Below are positions 25,395 to 34,389 of a DNA stretch of 64,000 bases, one piece after another. Source of the DNA: Kitasatospora sp. GP82 (GTDB lineage Bacteria; Actinomycetota; Actinomycetes; Streptomycetales; Streptomycetaceae); contig NZ_JARZAJ010000010.1 in the NCBI RefSeq assembly GCF_029892105.1, positions 171,891 through 235,890 on the forward strand, in the 5' to 3' direction. The translations under genes were made by a program, and so were the position numbers. Below the pieces are notes generated by a model. That model made no database searches. It was not told the origin of the DNA and was given only the letters and a program-made list of their open reading frames with translations. Every line of letters begins with the position of its first letter. Position 1 is the stretch's first letter.

Positions 25395-27269
25395 TTACCT
25401 GAGCAGGCCGTCCAGGAAGGGGTTGCCGAACACCCGGTACGGGTCGTAGCGGTCGAGTGTGGCGACGGCCTCGTCCCAGCCGGGGCCGCCGCCCGCTCGG
25501 AGGCTGTCGGGGATGAACCGGCCCAGCATGTCCGGGTCGGACCAGGCGGCGTCGGCGGTGTACGCCCAGCCCTTGGACCACTCCACCCGCAGCCCGGCCC
25601 GGCTCCCGTCGAAGGTGCTTTTCAGGAAGCCCTCCAGGTCTCGACAGAAACGGTGCAGGCCGGGCGTGTTGGGGAAGCTCAGGATGTCCAGCCAGACCGC
25701 CGTGTCCCACTCGGGCCGGTCCTGGCGGGGCCGCAGGGCGGAGAGCAGCGGCGGACGAGCCCCGGGCACGCCCGAGCGGGCCGGGTCGTCGAGGCCGGTC
25801 GTCCTGATCTCGACCGCGCCGTTGATCGGGTACTCGCCACGGGCCTGGTACTCCGCCACCAGCTGCTGGTAGTACCGGCTGAACTCGCTGAGCACCCACT
25901 GCAGATCGGCCCTCCGGGCGAGCACCGCATAGCCGTTCGCCGTCACCCGCATGGTGGTGGGCCGGACGTACTGGAGCAGATGGCGGGAAGCTCCCCAGAG
26001 GTCCGAGCCCAGGCCACCGGCCAGCAGGTGGGTGATGCTGTCGCCGGTGAGCAGATCGCGCAGCAGGCCGCCGGAGAGCAGTACGTCGGTGAGGTCACCG
26101 GTGAGCCCGATCTTGCTGATCAGGTACTGGAGTTGCCCGTACAGCGGCGCCAGGCCCCAGGAGCCGCCGATCAGTTGGCCCGCCAGCTGCGCCACCGGCT
26201 TCGGGACGTTGTCCGAGAACGGGTAGTTGTACGGCTCGCTGACGGCGCGTGCGGCGAAGGGCTTGCTGGGCGTGACGCGCCAGGTCTTCAGCCAGGGGTT
26301 CGCCGTGTAGGCGAACCAGATCGCCTCGGCCCTGCCGTCCCGGTCGACGAAATCGGCGAACGTACGGCCGCCGGAGGCGGTGGAGCTGCCGGGTGCGGCG
26401 AAGAGTTCGGCGGCCGGGATGTCCAGTCGGCTGGTGCAGCGCAGCTGCTGGTCGGCCCCGACGCGCAGCTGTACCTCGGTGAGGAAGGCCCGGCCGAGGT
26501 TGACCAGGAAGGCCGCGCTGTCGGCCTCCGAGCGGTCGAAGGTGCGCAGCACGTACCGATCGCTCGCGCCGTCGTGGACGACGGCGGTGAGCGAGGTGAC
26601 CTGGTTGCTCAGCGAGCCGTAGCCGTGGCCCGGCTGGGGTGTCTCGCCGGTGGCGGGTACGGCGGTGCCGTGACCGCCGATGGCGAGGACCCCGCCGACC
26701 GTCAGATCCCCGGGTGCCGGGCAGGCGGCGACCCCGAGACCGCGCTGCCCCAGGAAGACCAGCAGCTCCTCCATCCCGGCGCCCGCCTGCACCCGCACGG
26801 TCGAGGAATCCACCAGGGACATCCCGGTGAGGTACTGGCTGGTTTCGACCAGCAGCACACGGGCGGAGGCCGGTGTGCCGTCGGCGACGGTGAGCGGGGC
26901 CCAGCCGTGCCGGTGGCCCTGCGCACGCAGCCGCCAGCCGGCCGACCGCGCCCAGTCGGCCAGTTGGGCCACCTGCTGCGGGCTGCTCGGCGCGCACGTC
27001 CACAGCTGCTCGGTACGGATCTCGCCCGCCCAGTTCTCGAAGACCCGCTGGTAGGGCTCGATCCCCGAGGGGAGGCCGGGCGGTGCGCTCCCCACCGCTC
27101 TGGCGCTGTCCGCACCCACCGTTCCGCGCAGCAGCCAGACGGCGCCGCCGAGTGCGGCGGAGGCCGCGAGCACCCCGCGCCTGGTCAGGCCACCGCCACC
27201 GCTCGCCCCTGCCCGCAGGCCGTCCTCCGAGCGGCTCCGCCCGGTGCCGTCGTGCCGTTCGTCAGTCAT
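25395..27269 (-). CDS. Tat-exported cholesterol-oxidase-type FAD oxidase (BCO2/VAO class)
   Basis: This is a 624-residue secreted flavoprotein. The N-terminus has a Tat signal (LTRRGVLAASAALGGAVW). A FAD_binding_4 domain follows (RLRAQGHRHGWAPLT, DLTVGGVLAIGGHGTAVP). The C-terminal half matches the cholesterol-oxidase substrate-binding domain (RTFADFVDRDGRAEAIWFAY, then DRYDPYRVFGNPFLDGL). Members oxidise 3-beta-hydroxysterols or other alcohols with covalently bound FAD. The substrate here is not certain. The ATG at 27269 (MTDERHDG) follows GGGGGGA; an ATG four codons upstream is weaker. It ends in TAA. It is a single-gene unit between the importer operon and the alcohol dehydrogenase. Confidence 0.87.
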   Translation of the reverse strand: MTDERHDGTGRSRSEDGLRAGASGGGGLTRRGVLAASAALGGAVWLLRGTVGADSARAVGSAPPGLPSGIEPYQRVFENWAGEIRTEQLWTCAPSSPQQVAQLADWARSAGWRLRAQGHRHGWAPLTVADGTPASARVLLVETSQYLTGMSLVDSSTVRVQAGAGMEELLVFLGQRGLGVAACPAPGDLTVGGVLAIGGHGTAVPATGETPQPGHGYGSLSNQVTSLTAVVHDGASDRYVLRTFDRSEADSAAFLVNLGRAFLTEVQLRVGADQQLRCTSRLDIPAAELFAAPGSSTASGGRTFADFVDRDGRAEAIWFAYTANPWLKTWRVTPSKPFAARAVSEPYNYPFSDNVPKPVAQLAGQLIGGSWGLAPLYGQLQYLISKIGLTGDLTDVLLSGGLLRDLLTGDSITHLLAGGLGSDLWGASRHLLQYVRPTTMRVTANGYAVLARRADLQWVLSEFSRYYQQLVAEYQARGEYPINGAVEIRTTGLDDPARSGVPGARPPLLSALRPRQDRPEWDTAVWLDILSFPNTPGLHRFCRDLEGFLKSTFDGSRAGLRVEWSKGWAYTADAAWSDPDMLGRFIPDSLRAGGGPGWDEAVATLDRYDPYRVFGNPFLDGLLR

Positions 27270-27517
27270 GGTTCCCCCCATGGCCCAGCTCGCCGTCAGC
27301 TCCGGCCCAGACGCTAGGACAGTGCACCCACGCACGACTATCGAACACAGCAACGATCACTCGTTCGAGTGATAGGGGTACCCGTTGAGCGGTAACGCAG
27401 GCTACCGGTCCAACGGGGTCGAAGAGCTTCTGCTCAGGCTCTCGACCACCCGATCACCGACCTGATCCACCGAGCTGCTCACCGATCCGATCCACCGAAG
27501 CGATCACCGATCACCGA
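27270..27517. other. Gap with irregular GATCACCGA-type repeats
   Basis: This 248-bp stretch holds the oxidase promoter region (AT-richer at 27340-27380) and, at about 27449-27520, several irregular copies of GATCACCGA/GATCCACCGA next to the dehydrogenase stop. No gene is supported. Confidence 0.5.
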
Positions 27518-28597
27518 TCAGAAAACCACCAGCGAGCGCCCGCCGCGCCCCTGCGCCATCCGCTCGAAGGCGTCCGGGATCTCCCCGAGAGTGATCCGGT
27601 CGGTGATCAGCGCCTCCAGGTCCAGACGCCCGGCCCGGACGTGCTCCGCGAGGACCGGGATGTCCTTCGCCGGGTCGCTGTTGCCGTAGACGCAGGCGGT
27701 GAGGGTGCGAGCGAAGTAGAAGATCTCCAGGGCGGAGAAGGACACCAGCTCCTCCTTGCCGCCGATCCCGACCACCGTCGTCCGGCCGCCGCGCCGGGTC
27801 GCCGACCACGCGGCACGGATGGTGGCGGCCCGTCCGACGCACTCGAAGGCGTGGTCAGCGCCATGACCGCCCGTCAGACCCCGCACGGCCTTGGCGGTGC
27901 GGTCGTCGGCGAGCAGGAACTCCGTCGCCCCGTGGCGGCGGGCGAGTTCCTCCTTCTCCGGGCTGACGTCCACTGCGATGATCGGACCGGCGCCGGCGAT
28001 CCGGGCCGCCTGAAGGGTGGCCAGGCCAACCCCGCCCAGGCCGTAGACCACGACCGACTCGCCCGCCCGGACCCGGGCGGCGTTGTGCACCGCGCCGTAG
28101 CCGGTGAGCACGGCGCAGCCGAGCAGGGCGGCCGAGGTCAGCGGCACACCCGAAGGCAGCGGGACCAGCGCCCGTTCGGCGACCAGGGTCTCCTCCGCGA
28201 AGGCCGCGACGCCCAGCCCCGGGTACACGCCGGTGCCGTCGCCGAGCGAGGCGTAGGTCGCTGCGGAGCCTTCGGCGGAGCGCTCGCACAGCCACGGCTC
28301 GCCGAGGCCGCACAGGTGGCAATCGCCGCAGGCGGGCGCCCAGTTGAGTACTACCGCATCCCCGGGCCGCACCGAGTTCACGCCCTCGCCGACGGCGGTC
28401 ACGGTGCCCGCGCCCTCGTGGCCGAGGACGGTCGGCGTGGCGGTGCGCAGGGTGCCGTTGGAGAGCGAGAGGTCCGAGTGGCAGACCCCGGCGGCGGCCA
28501 GCTTGACCCGGACCTGCCCGGGTCCGGGCTCGGGCAGGTCGATCTCGGTGAGCTCGAGCGGGGCTCCGACGGCGGTGAGCAGGGCGGCGCGGACCAT
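27518..28597 (-). CDS. Zinc-type alcohol dehydrogenase (class III/AdhB-like MDR)
   Basis: This is a 359-residue medium-chain dehydrogenase. The catalytic-zinc motif is AGVCHSDLS with GHEGAG. The structural-zinc loop reads CGDCHLCGLGEPWLC. The Rossmann motif is GLGGVGLATLQAARIAGAG. The region GVYPGLGVAAFAEETLV is like the class III / mycothiol-dependent formaldehyde dehydrogenase branch, so formaldehyde or a long-chain alcohol is possible; this is inference. The ATG at 28597 follows AAGGAG. An aldehyde dehydrogenase lies ~220 bp upstream on the same strand, so successive oxidation of an alcohol to an acid is a plausible joint function. Confidence 0.88.
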   Translation of the reverse strand: MVRAALLTAVGAPLELTEIDLPEPGPGQVRVKLAAAGVCHSDLSLSNGTLRTATPTVLGHEGAGTVTAVGEGVNSVRPGDAVVLNWAPACGDCHLCGLGEPWLCERSAEGSAATYASLGDGTGVYPGLGVAAFAEETLVAERALVPLPSGVPLTSAALLGCAVLTGYGAVHNAARVRAGESVVVYGLGGVGLATLQAARIAGAGPIIAVDVSPEKEELARRHGATEFLLADDRTAKAVRGLTGGHGADHAFECVGRAATIRAAWSATRRGGRTTVVGIGGKEELVSFSALEIFYFARTLTACVYGNSDPAKDIPVLAEHVRAGRLDLEALITDRITLGEIPDAFERMAQGRGGRSLVVF

Positions 28598-28814
28598 GAT
28601 GCTCCTTACGCGGGTGGCGGGTGGCGGGTGAACGGCGGCCGAAGGTCGGCAGGACCGGGAGGCGACGGCGAGGCAAGGGTGTAGACGGTACAGAGCCCCC
28701 CACGAACGCGGTGGACGCGGGGGGCTCACCAGGCACAGCCGGTCCGGGAAATCCGGCAACTCCGGCAGGCCCAGCAGACCCCGCCAGTACAGCAGGCCCC
28801 GCAGAGTCAGAGCG

Positions 28815-30233
28815 TCAGAACTGCAGGGACTTGGTCTGCAGAAACTCCTCCAGCCCGTGCCGCCCGAGTTCCCGCCCCACGCCGGACTTCTTGTAACCCC
28901 CGAACGGTGCCAACGGGTTGAAGCGGCCGCCGTTGATGTGGACCTGCCCGGTGTCCATCCGGCGGGCGAAGGCGGCGGCGGTCTCGTCGTCGGCTGCCCA
29001 GACGCTGCCGGCCAGGCCGTACTCGGTGCCGTTGGCGATCTCCAGGGCGTGCTCCTCGTCGCGGTAGGCAAGGATCGAGAGCACCGGCCCGAAGACCTCC
29101 TCCTGAGCGACCGCCATGTCGGGGGTGACGTCCGCGAGCACGGTCGGGCGCACGTAGTAACCCTGCGCGAGCCCCTCGGGAGCCTCCGCACCACCCACGA
29201 CCAGCCGCGCGCCCTCGGCGAGTGCGCCGGTGATGTAACCGCGTACGCGCTCGCGCTGCTTGGCGTTGACGACCGGGCCGAGCCCGGTGGACGACTCGGT
29301 GGGGTCACCCGGGACGTACTTCCCGGCGGCCTTGGCCGCGATGGCCACGGCCTCCTCGTACTGGTCCTCGTGCACCAGCAGCCTGGTCCAGGCGCTACAG
29401 GTCTGGCCGGAGTTGGCGACGACGTTGGCCACGTTGACGTTCACTGCGCGGGTCAGGTCGGCGCCGGGCAGCACGACATTGGCGGACTTGCCCCCGAGCT
29501 CCAGAGCCACCCGCTTGATACCGCGCCCGGCCACCTCGGCGATCCGCCGCCCGACGGCGGTGGAACCGGTGAAGGAGACCAGGTCCACCCCGGGGTGCGC
29601 GGCAAGCGCCGCGCCCGCGTCCGGCCCGCGGCCGGTCACCAGGTTGAACACGCCCGCAGGAAAGCCCGCTTCATGGACGAGCTGCGCGAACAGCCGGGCG
29701 ACCAGCGGGGTGTCCTCGGCGGGCTTGAGGACGACCGTGCAGCCGGCGGCCAGCGCCGGGACGACCTTCGCGACGATCTGGTGCAACGGGTAGTTCCACG
29801 GGGTGATGGCGGCGACGACCCCGGCGGGCTCCGCGAACACCGTGGACGTCCCGACCCGCTCCTCGAACTCGTACCCCGCCAGGATGTCCAGGTACGAACC
29901 GGCGACCCCGAGCGGCAGACCCGCCTGCACGGCCGTCGCGAAGCCGATCGGCGAGCCCAGTTCGGCGACGACGGTCTCGGCCATCTCCTGTTGCCGGGCG
30001 GCCAGGCCGTCCCGCAGGCGGGTGAGCGGCGCCAGGCGCTCCTCACGGCTGGTCGCGCCCCAGGCGCGAGCGGCGGCCCTGGCGGCGCGGACGGCCGCGT
30101 CCACATCTTCGGCCCCACCGGCCGGCACGGAGGCGATGACCTGCTCCGTCGCCGGGTTCAGCACGGCGATGGACTCGGCTGCCAGAGTCGGCCGCCACTC
30201 ACCGCCGATGTACTGATCCGAGTACTCCTGCAC
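28815..30233 (-). CDS. NAD(P)-dependent aldehyde dehydrogenase
   Basis: This is a 472-residue aldehyde dehydrogenase oxidising an aldehyde to its acid. The oxyanion/cofactor region reads ITPWNYPLHQI. The base is in VALELGGKSAN. The nucleophile Cys sits in NSGQTCSAWTR. The C-terminus PFGGYKKSGVGRELG is typical. Trp-rather-than-Pro around the Cys and general similarity recall the broad-range branch rather than a specific betaine enzyme. The start is probably the GTG at 30233 (VQEYSDQYIGGEW), which begins just before the conserved core; a longer frame exists without a ribosome site. It is on the same strand as the zinc alcohol dehydrogenase. Confidence 0.88.
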   Translation of the reverse strand: MQEYSDQYIGGEWRPTLAAESIAVLNPATEQVIASVPAGGAEDVDAAVRAARAAARAWGATSREERLAPLTRLRDGLAARQQEMAETVVAELGSPIGFATAVQAGLPLGVAGSYLDILAGYEFEERVGTSTVFAEPAGVVAAITPWNYPLHQIVAKVVPALAAGCTVVLKPAEDTPLVARLFAQLVHEAGFPAGVFNLVTGRGPDAGAALAAHPGVDLVSFTGSTAVGRRIAEVAGRGIKRVALELGGKSANVVLPGADLTRAVNVNVANVVANSGQTCSAWTRLLVHEDQYEEAVAIAAKAAGKYVPGDPTESSTGLGPVVNAKQRERVRGYITGALAEGARLVVGGAEAPEGLAQGYYVRPTVLADVTPDMAVAQEEVFGPVLSILAYRDEEHALEIANGTEYGLAGSVWAADDETAAAFARRMDTGQVHINGGRFNPLAPFGGYKKSGVGRELGRHGLEEFLQTKSLQF

Positions 30234-30308
30234 CGGTCCGCCCTCTCCCTCGCCGCCGGCCCGCAACGCGGACCCGCCCACCCTGGTGCCTTCGGCCGAC
30301 AGCACGAC

Positions 30309-30343
30309 GACCGCCTTGACTGGCGTCGCCAGTCAAGGCGGTC
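30309..30343 (-). terminator. Perfect hairpin between ohr and aldehyde dehydrogenase genes
   Basis: A 16-bp perfect stem (GACCGCCTTGACTGGC at 30309-30324 against 30328-30343) has a 3-nt loop. It lies 66 nt past the ohr stop on the minus strand, so it is most likely the ohr terminator. It is also 76 nt upstream of the aldehyde-dehydrogenase start and could be an operator. Confidence 0.6.
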
Positions 30344-30408
30344 GGGCACTCACCGCGCAAGAGGGCCCGGGCGCATCGCACCCCGCAGGGCCTGCGCCGG
30401 GAGGTTCC

Positions 30409-30819
30409 CTACTCGACGACGAGCTCGACCGGGATGTTGCCGCGGGTCGCCCTGGAGTACGGGCAGACCTCGTGCGCCTTCTTGATCAGCAGCTCGCCCG
30501 TCTCGTTCTGCAGCGCCTCGGGCAGCTCGACCCGCAGGGTGACGGCGAGGCCGAAGCCGGCCTCGTCCTTGCCGATCCCGACCTCGGCCGTCACCGAGAC
30601 GTCACCGGTGTCGACCTTCGCCTGCCGGCCCACCAGGCCCAGGGCACTGGCGAAGCACGCCGCGTAGCCCGCGGCGAACAGCTGCTCCGGGTTGGTGCCC
30701 TCGCCACTGCCGCCGAGCGCCGTCGGCATCGCGAGCGGCAGGTCCAGTCGGCCGTCGGAGCTCACGGCACGGCCTTCTCGGCCGTTCGCGGTGGCAACAG
30801 CGGTGTACAGCGCGTCCAT
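30409..30819 (-). CDS. ohr: Organic hydroperoxide resistance protein (Ohr, OsmC family)
   Basis: This is a 136-residue thiol peroxidase that reduces organic and fatty-acid hydroperoxides in the cytoplasm. The two redox cysteines are in GYAACFASAL and EVCPYSRAT, the Ohr pair. The N-terminus MDALYTAVATANGREG is the family start. The ATG at 30819 follows AGGGGCGG. It is divergent from a MarR-family OhrR regulator with an AT-rich repeat operator between, the standard peroxide-responsive arrangement. Confidence 0.95.
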   Translation of the reverse strand: MDALYTAVATANGREGRAVSSDGRLDLPLAMPTALGGSGEGTNPEQLFAAGYAACFASALGLVGRQAKVDTGDVSVTAEVGIGKDEAGFGLAVTLRVELPEALQNETGELLIKKAHEVCPYSRATRGNIPVELVVE

Positions 30820-30886
30820 GGGACCCGCCCCTTCCCTCATCGGTTCGGCGACCCGGCCTCCGGGCTGCCCTGCAGGACAAGTAGAG

Positions 30887-30915
30887 CACACAACTAAATT
30901 GCGCACAACTAAAAT
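30887..30915. promoter_or_regulatory. OhrR operator region
   Basis: Two near-identical units, GCACACAACTAAATT and GCGCACAACTAAAAT, lie in tandem in the ohr/ohrR gap. The first contains the imperfect palindrome CAACTAAATTG. It is the most AT-rich patch for kilobases and fits an OhrR site covering both promoters. Confidence 0.65.
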
Positions 30916-30941
30916 GGGTGCGGTGCGGATACCCTGGAGGC

Positions 30942-31541
30942 ATGACCGCCCAGCCCGGGACCGCCCCGACCGTCCCGACCGCCCAGCCAGCGCCCGACCT
31001 GTCACAGGCACCCGAACTGTCACAGGTGCCCGACCTGTCACAGGTGCCCGACGGGGAGCTGCTCCGCCTCGACCACCAGATCTGCTTCTCACTGCACGCC
31101 GCCTCGCGCGCCTTCGGCAGCGTCTACCGGGTCGCCCTCAAGGACCTCGGGCTCACCTATCCGCAGTACCTCGTCATGCTGGTGCTCTGGGAGCACGGAG
31201 CACTGCCCGTCAAGCAGATCGGTGATCATCTGCGCCTGGACTCGGGCACCCTCTCCCCCCTGCTGAAGCGTCTCGAAGCGGCCGGGCTCGTTCGGCGCGA
31301 GCGCAGCAGCGAGGACGAGCGCTCCGTCACCGTCCGTCTCACCGAGGCGGGCACGGCCCTGCGCGAGCAGGCACTGTGCGTCCCGCGCAGGATCGTCGCG
31401 GCCACCGGGCTCCCGCTCACCGACATCGCCGCCCTCCAGACCCTGCTCCACCGGGTCACGGCCGCCCTCGACACCGCCGATCTCGACACGGCCGATCTCG
31501 ACACCACCGAGCCGGATACCGCCGAGCCCGGCAGCGCCTAG
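30942..31541 (+). CDS. ohrR: OhrR, peroxide-sensing MarR-family repressor
   Basis: This is a 199-residue winged-helix repressor of ohr. The sensing Cys is in LDHQICFSLHAASRAF (C48). The HTH is VKQIGDHLRLDSGTLSPLLK and the wing SSEDERSVTVRLTEAG. Compared with usual OhrR, the Cys is ~30 residues further in, because the N-terminus holds a threefold repeat (DLSQAP/ELSQVP/DLSQVP from an 18-bp unit). A second repeat of DTADL/DTTEP type ends the protein. Both ends are likely disordered and may vary between strains. The ATG at 30942 follows CTGGAGG. Oxidation of C48 would release the operator at 30887-30915. Confidence 0.93.
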   Translation: MTAQPGTAPTVPTAQPAPDLSQAPELSQVPDLSQVPDGELLRLDHQICFSLHAASRAFGSVYRVALKDLGLTYPQYLVMLVLWEHGALPVKQIGDHLRLDSGTLSPLLKRLEAAGLVRRERSSEDERSVTVRLTEAGTALREQALCVPRRIVAATGLPLTDIAALQTLLHRVTAALDTADLDTADLDTTEPDTAEPGSA

Positions 31542-31849
31542 CCGGACACCGCCGAGCCTTGCCTCGACGCCCTGGCCCCAACGCCCCGGCCTCGGCAGCC
31601 GCAGGCGCGGCGCCGCGCGCCCGGGTGAGCCCGGAGAAGTCGTGAGCGGCGACGTTGTTGCGGTCGGCGCTGCTCGGCCCGTACGCGGGGTGCGGCCACA
31701 GCCCCCGGACGTGGCGACGGCTTCGCTCGCTCCAGGCGCGGCCAGCGGATGGCGGGTCCTGCAGCGGTTCAGCGTGTAGCCGCCGGTGTGGATGCGAACG
31801 GGGCGTGGCGTCCCGTCCAGGACGGGGCACGGGCGCAAGACTGGGGATC
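31542..31849. other. Gap with no recognisable gene
   Basis: These 308 bp follow ohrR and precede the glycosyltransferase remnant. They continue the irregular GCCGAGCC-rich repeats of the ohrR end for ~60 bp. No gene or clear hairpin is seen. Confidence 0.5.
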
Positions 31850-32506
31850 GTGCGCATCCTGATCGCGACTGCGGGCTCCCAGGGCGATGTCGCCCCGTTC
31901 ACCGGCCTCGGGGCACGCCTGCGGGAGGCGGGCCATGAGGTCTCGCTCGCCACCCACGCGCGATTCGAGACCGCCGCGCATGCGGCGCACTCGCCCTGGA
32001 CCGGCTCTTCGCACCCGCGGTGCGCGACCTGCGCCGTCAACTCGGCCTGCCCAGAAGGCGTACAGCTGTGCAACGCCGCGCCCACTCCCGGGCAGGGTGG
32101 CCGATCGTGCACGGCTTCTCCCCCAGCGTCATCCCGCAACCGGCCGACTGGGGGCAGGAGATGACGGTCACCGGCTACTGGTGGCCGCACTACGCACCCG
32201 ACTGGCAACCGCCCGCCGAACTCGCCGACTTCCTCCGCCGGGCTGCGCGCGGGCGTACCGCAGATCCCGGTACCGGCGCAGCTGGACGCCCCGTTCTGGG
32301 CCGCCCGGCTGACCCGGCTCGGTGTGGGCCCGCAGGCCGTACCGCTCCGCGAGCTCACGGCCGAGCGCCTGGCGTCCGCGCTGCGGCAGGCCGTGGACGA
32401 GCCGCGCTACCGCCGCCGGGCACGGGAGGTCGCGACCCGGATCAACGCCGAGGACGGCGCGGGGACGGTCCGGGACTTCCTGGAGCGGACCTTGGCAGCC
32501 CGCTGA
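31850..32506 (+). pseudogene. Decayed UGT/MGT-type glycosyltransferase
   Basis: A GTG at 31850 opens VRILIATAGSQGDVAPFTGL and then REAGHEVSLATHARFE, the N-terminus of an antibiotic-type UDP-glycosyltransferase. After ~45 residues the frame is lost. A middle piece is seen in another frame from ~32040 (FSPSVIPQPADWGQEMTVTG, then YWWPHYAPDW). A third frame ends it: PQAVPLRELTAERLASALRQ to VRDFLERTLAAR (stop 32506). Intact relatives are ~400 residues; here the acceptor half and part of the donor site are gone, so both deletions and frameshifts occurred. It is read as non-functional. No adjacent aglycone pathway is visible. Confidence 0.75.
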
Positions 32507-32556
32507 GCGGTGCTCGTCACGGCGGTTGGATCAGGGCACCAGGACCCGACGGGCCG

Positions 32557-32772
32557 TCAGTCGAGGTAGGACATGGCGAGTCGGCAGCGTGCTCCCGAGA
32601 CCGGGGGCCGGTCCTCCTGCCCGGTCTCCGTCGCATCCTGCTGCCGGACGGCGGCGAGGTCCGTCGGCAGCAGGCCGAGGCCGGCCCGCGCCGGTACCGC
32701 CGACGGGCGGGTGACCGGACGGCCGTTCGGCGAGCCGTTGACGACGACGGCGAGTCGGGTGCCCTCGATCAT
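32557..32772 (-). CDS. Possible small protein, 71 aa
   Basis: An ATG at 32772 behind AAGGAAG opens 71 codons beginning MIEGTRLAVVVNGSPNGRP and ending LAMSYLD. It has no signal peptide or membrane segment and no family was recognised. Third-position GC is only moderately biased. A precursor-peptide role cannot be argued from the sequence, as no maturation enzyme is next to it. It may be spurious. Confidence 0.3.
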   Translation of the reverse strand: MIEGTRLAVVVNGSPNGRPVTRPSAVPARAGLGLLPTDLAAVRQQDATETGQEDRPPVSGARCRLAMSYLD

Positions 32773-33050
32773 GGTGCTTCGCTTCCTTCCGGATGGTCCT
32801 GCTCCAGTGGGCCGGATCGGCCACAGCTCCAGTGCAGCCCCACTCCGGCCCGTCGGCATCCGGACTTGATGCATGGACTACGCAGAACCGGTCGTCCTTG
32901 ACGAGACCTTGACGCACGTCCACTGCGGCCGCGTGACGCCGGACCGGGACCGGGACCAGGACCGAGCGGCACGGTTCGAAATCCGACAGAGCACCGTGCA
33001 TGGCCGGGCCATCTGCCCAGGATCCGCCGGGCTGGCCTAGAGTGTGCGCG

Positions 33051-33482
33051 ATGGACACGCTGACGCCCCGACTCCCGGTGACCGGCCACGGCCGGTGGAC
33101 CGGTGCGCGGACGTTGGCGGTGCTGGTGCTGCTGCTGGGGCTGCTCGGTATGCACGGGCTGGCCGATCCCGGCGGCGCCATGGCGGATCCGGCGCACACC
33201 GGACAGTCCAGGTCCCAGCAGGTCGTGCGGATGTCCATGGCGCCCGGACCGTCCATCAGGGCCGATCACGGTCCGTGCGACTGCGACGAGCACCACCATG
33301 CGCACGCCGGAAGCATCTGCCAGGCCCCCGGCCTGGGTTCGGCACCCGACGTACCGCCGCTCCGGCCGGTACTCGACCGGTCCTTCTGCGACTCGGCCCG
33401 GTCCATCGCGGACGCCCCCGCCCAGCCGGCGGCCGGACGCGGCCCGCCCTCTCTCTCGGCTCTCCAACTCCTGCGTATATAG
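33051..33482 (+). CDS. DUF6153-like secreted or membrane protein
   Basis: This is a 143-residue protein with one N-terminal hydrophobic segment (LAVLVLLLGLLGMHGLADP) and a short Cys/His-rich region, CDCDEHHHAHAGSICQ. This organisation matches small streptomycete DUF6153 proteins, which are often found next to DUF305 proteins and copper genes; a metal-binding role is inferred from the His/Cys cluster and the neighbour. The ATG at 33051 is followed within ~70 bp of its stop by the DUF305 lipoprotein gene, so they probably form one transcript. The actual biochemical role is unknown. Confidence 0.7.
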   Translation: MDTLTPRLPVTGHGRWTGARTLAVLVLLLGLLGMHGLADPGGAMADPAHTGQSRSQQVVRMSMAPGPSIRADHGPCDCDEHHHAHAGSICQAPGLGSAPDVPPLRPVLDRSFCDSARSIADAPAQPAAGRGPPSLSALQLLRI

Positions 33483-33553
33483 GCCGGCCTGTGCACCTGC
33501 GCGTGCACGTCCGCGTCCTTTTCCTTCCTCTCCGAACGCAGGAGTCTTCAGGC

Positions 33554-34282
33554 ATGTCCGCTTCCACCCGCACCACCACCCGTACCGCCGCCCGCACCGC
33601 CTCGCGTGCCCGTCGCCACGCCCGTCGCGTCGCCGTGCTGGGCGCCACTTCGCTGGCGGCTCTCGTCCTGGCCGCGTGCTCCAGCGGCAAGTCCGCGATG
33701 GACCAGGCCGGTTCGTCCGCCGTGCCGTCCATGTCGATGTCCGCCACCCCGAACGCCTCGACGGGCTCGACGGGCTCGACGGCGGCCGGCGAGCACAACG
33801 CCACCGACGTGTCCTTCGCGGAGCAGATGATCCCGCACCACCGCCAGGCGGTCGCGATGGCCGAACTGGCCGCCGACCGGGCCTCGTCCGCGCAGGTCAA
33901 GGAGCTGGCCACGAAGATCAAGGGCGCTCAGGACCCAGAGATCGCCCGGATGAGCGGCTGGCTGACGGGCTGGGGCCGGCAGGTACCCGGCAACGACGGC
34001 ATGGCCTCGATGCCGGGCATGGACCACTCCGCGTCCCCGGGACACTCGATGGCCGGGATGATGAGTGACGAGGAGATGGCGAAGCTGAAGTCGGCCTCCG
34101 GCGCGGACTTCGACGAGGCGTTCCTCGCCATGATGGTCGCCCATCACGAGGGCGCCGTGACCATGGCGAAGGACGAGATCGCCAAGGGCGCGTACCAGCC
34201 CGCCAAGACTCTGGCCGACTCGATCAGCACCTCGCAGACGGCCGAGATCACCGAGATGAAGAAGCTCATCACCGCAGGCTGA
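33554..34282 (+). CDS. DUF305 lipoprotein
   Basis: This is a 242-residue lipoprotein of the DUF305 family (ferritin-like four-helix fold). The signal ends in lipobox LVLAACSSG. Two DUF305 His blocks are present: FAEQMIPHHRQAVAMAELA and FLAMMVAHHEGAVTMAKDE. Between them is a Met/His-rich linker (MASMPGMDHSASPGHSMAGM). Members are linked to copper handling at the cell surface; direct binding here is inferred from the HH motifs and Met/His linker. The ATG at 33554 follows GCAGGAG. A 36-nt perfect palindrome terminates the unit. Confidence 0.9.
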   Translation: MSASTRTTTRTAARTASRARRHARRVAVLGATSLAALVLAACSSGKSAMDQAGSSAVPSMSMSATPNASTGSTGSTAAGEHNATDVSFAEQMIPHHRQAVAMAELAADRASSAQVKELATKIKGAQDPEIARMSGWLTGWGRQVPGNDGMASMPGMDHSASPGHSMAGMMSDEEMAKLKSASGADFDEAFLAMMVAHHEGAVTMAKDEIAKGAYQPAKTLADSISTSQTAEITEMKKLITAG

Positions 34283-34296
34283 GCAGCACCGTGAGC

Positions 34297-34332
34297 GGGT
34301 GGGGTGCCGGCACCGGTGCCGGCACCCCACCC
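34297..34332 (+). terminator. 36-nt perfect palindrome terminator
   Basis: A fully self-complementary stretch (arms GGGTGGGGTGCCGGCACC) starts 15 nt after the DUF305 stop. It separates the DUF6153/DUF305 unit from the permease gene. Confidence 0.8.
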
Positions 34333-34389
34333 CGCAGCACCTCTCCCCCTCTCCGATGCGCCGTCCCACGCAAGGGAGTTCCCTCTGCC

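Noticed and set aside
24063..27317. 1084-codon plus-strand frame opposite the importer and oxidase genes
   Set aside because: Arg/Gly/Ala-rich shadow of three well-supported minus-strand genes.
32020..32901. 293-codon plus-strand frame over the glycosyltransferase remnant
   Set aside because: Only a short middle piece resembles the enzyme; the rest is Arg-rich out-of-frame translation.
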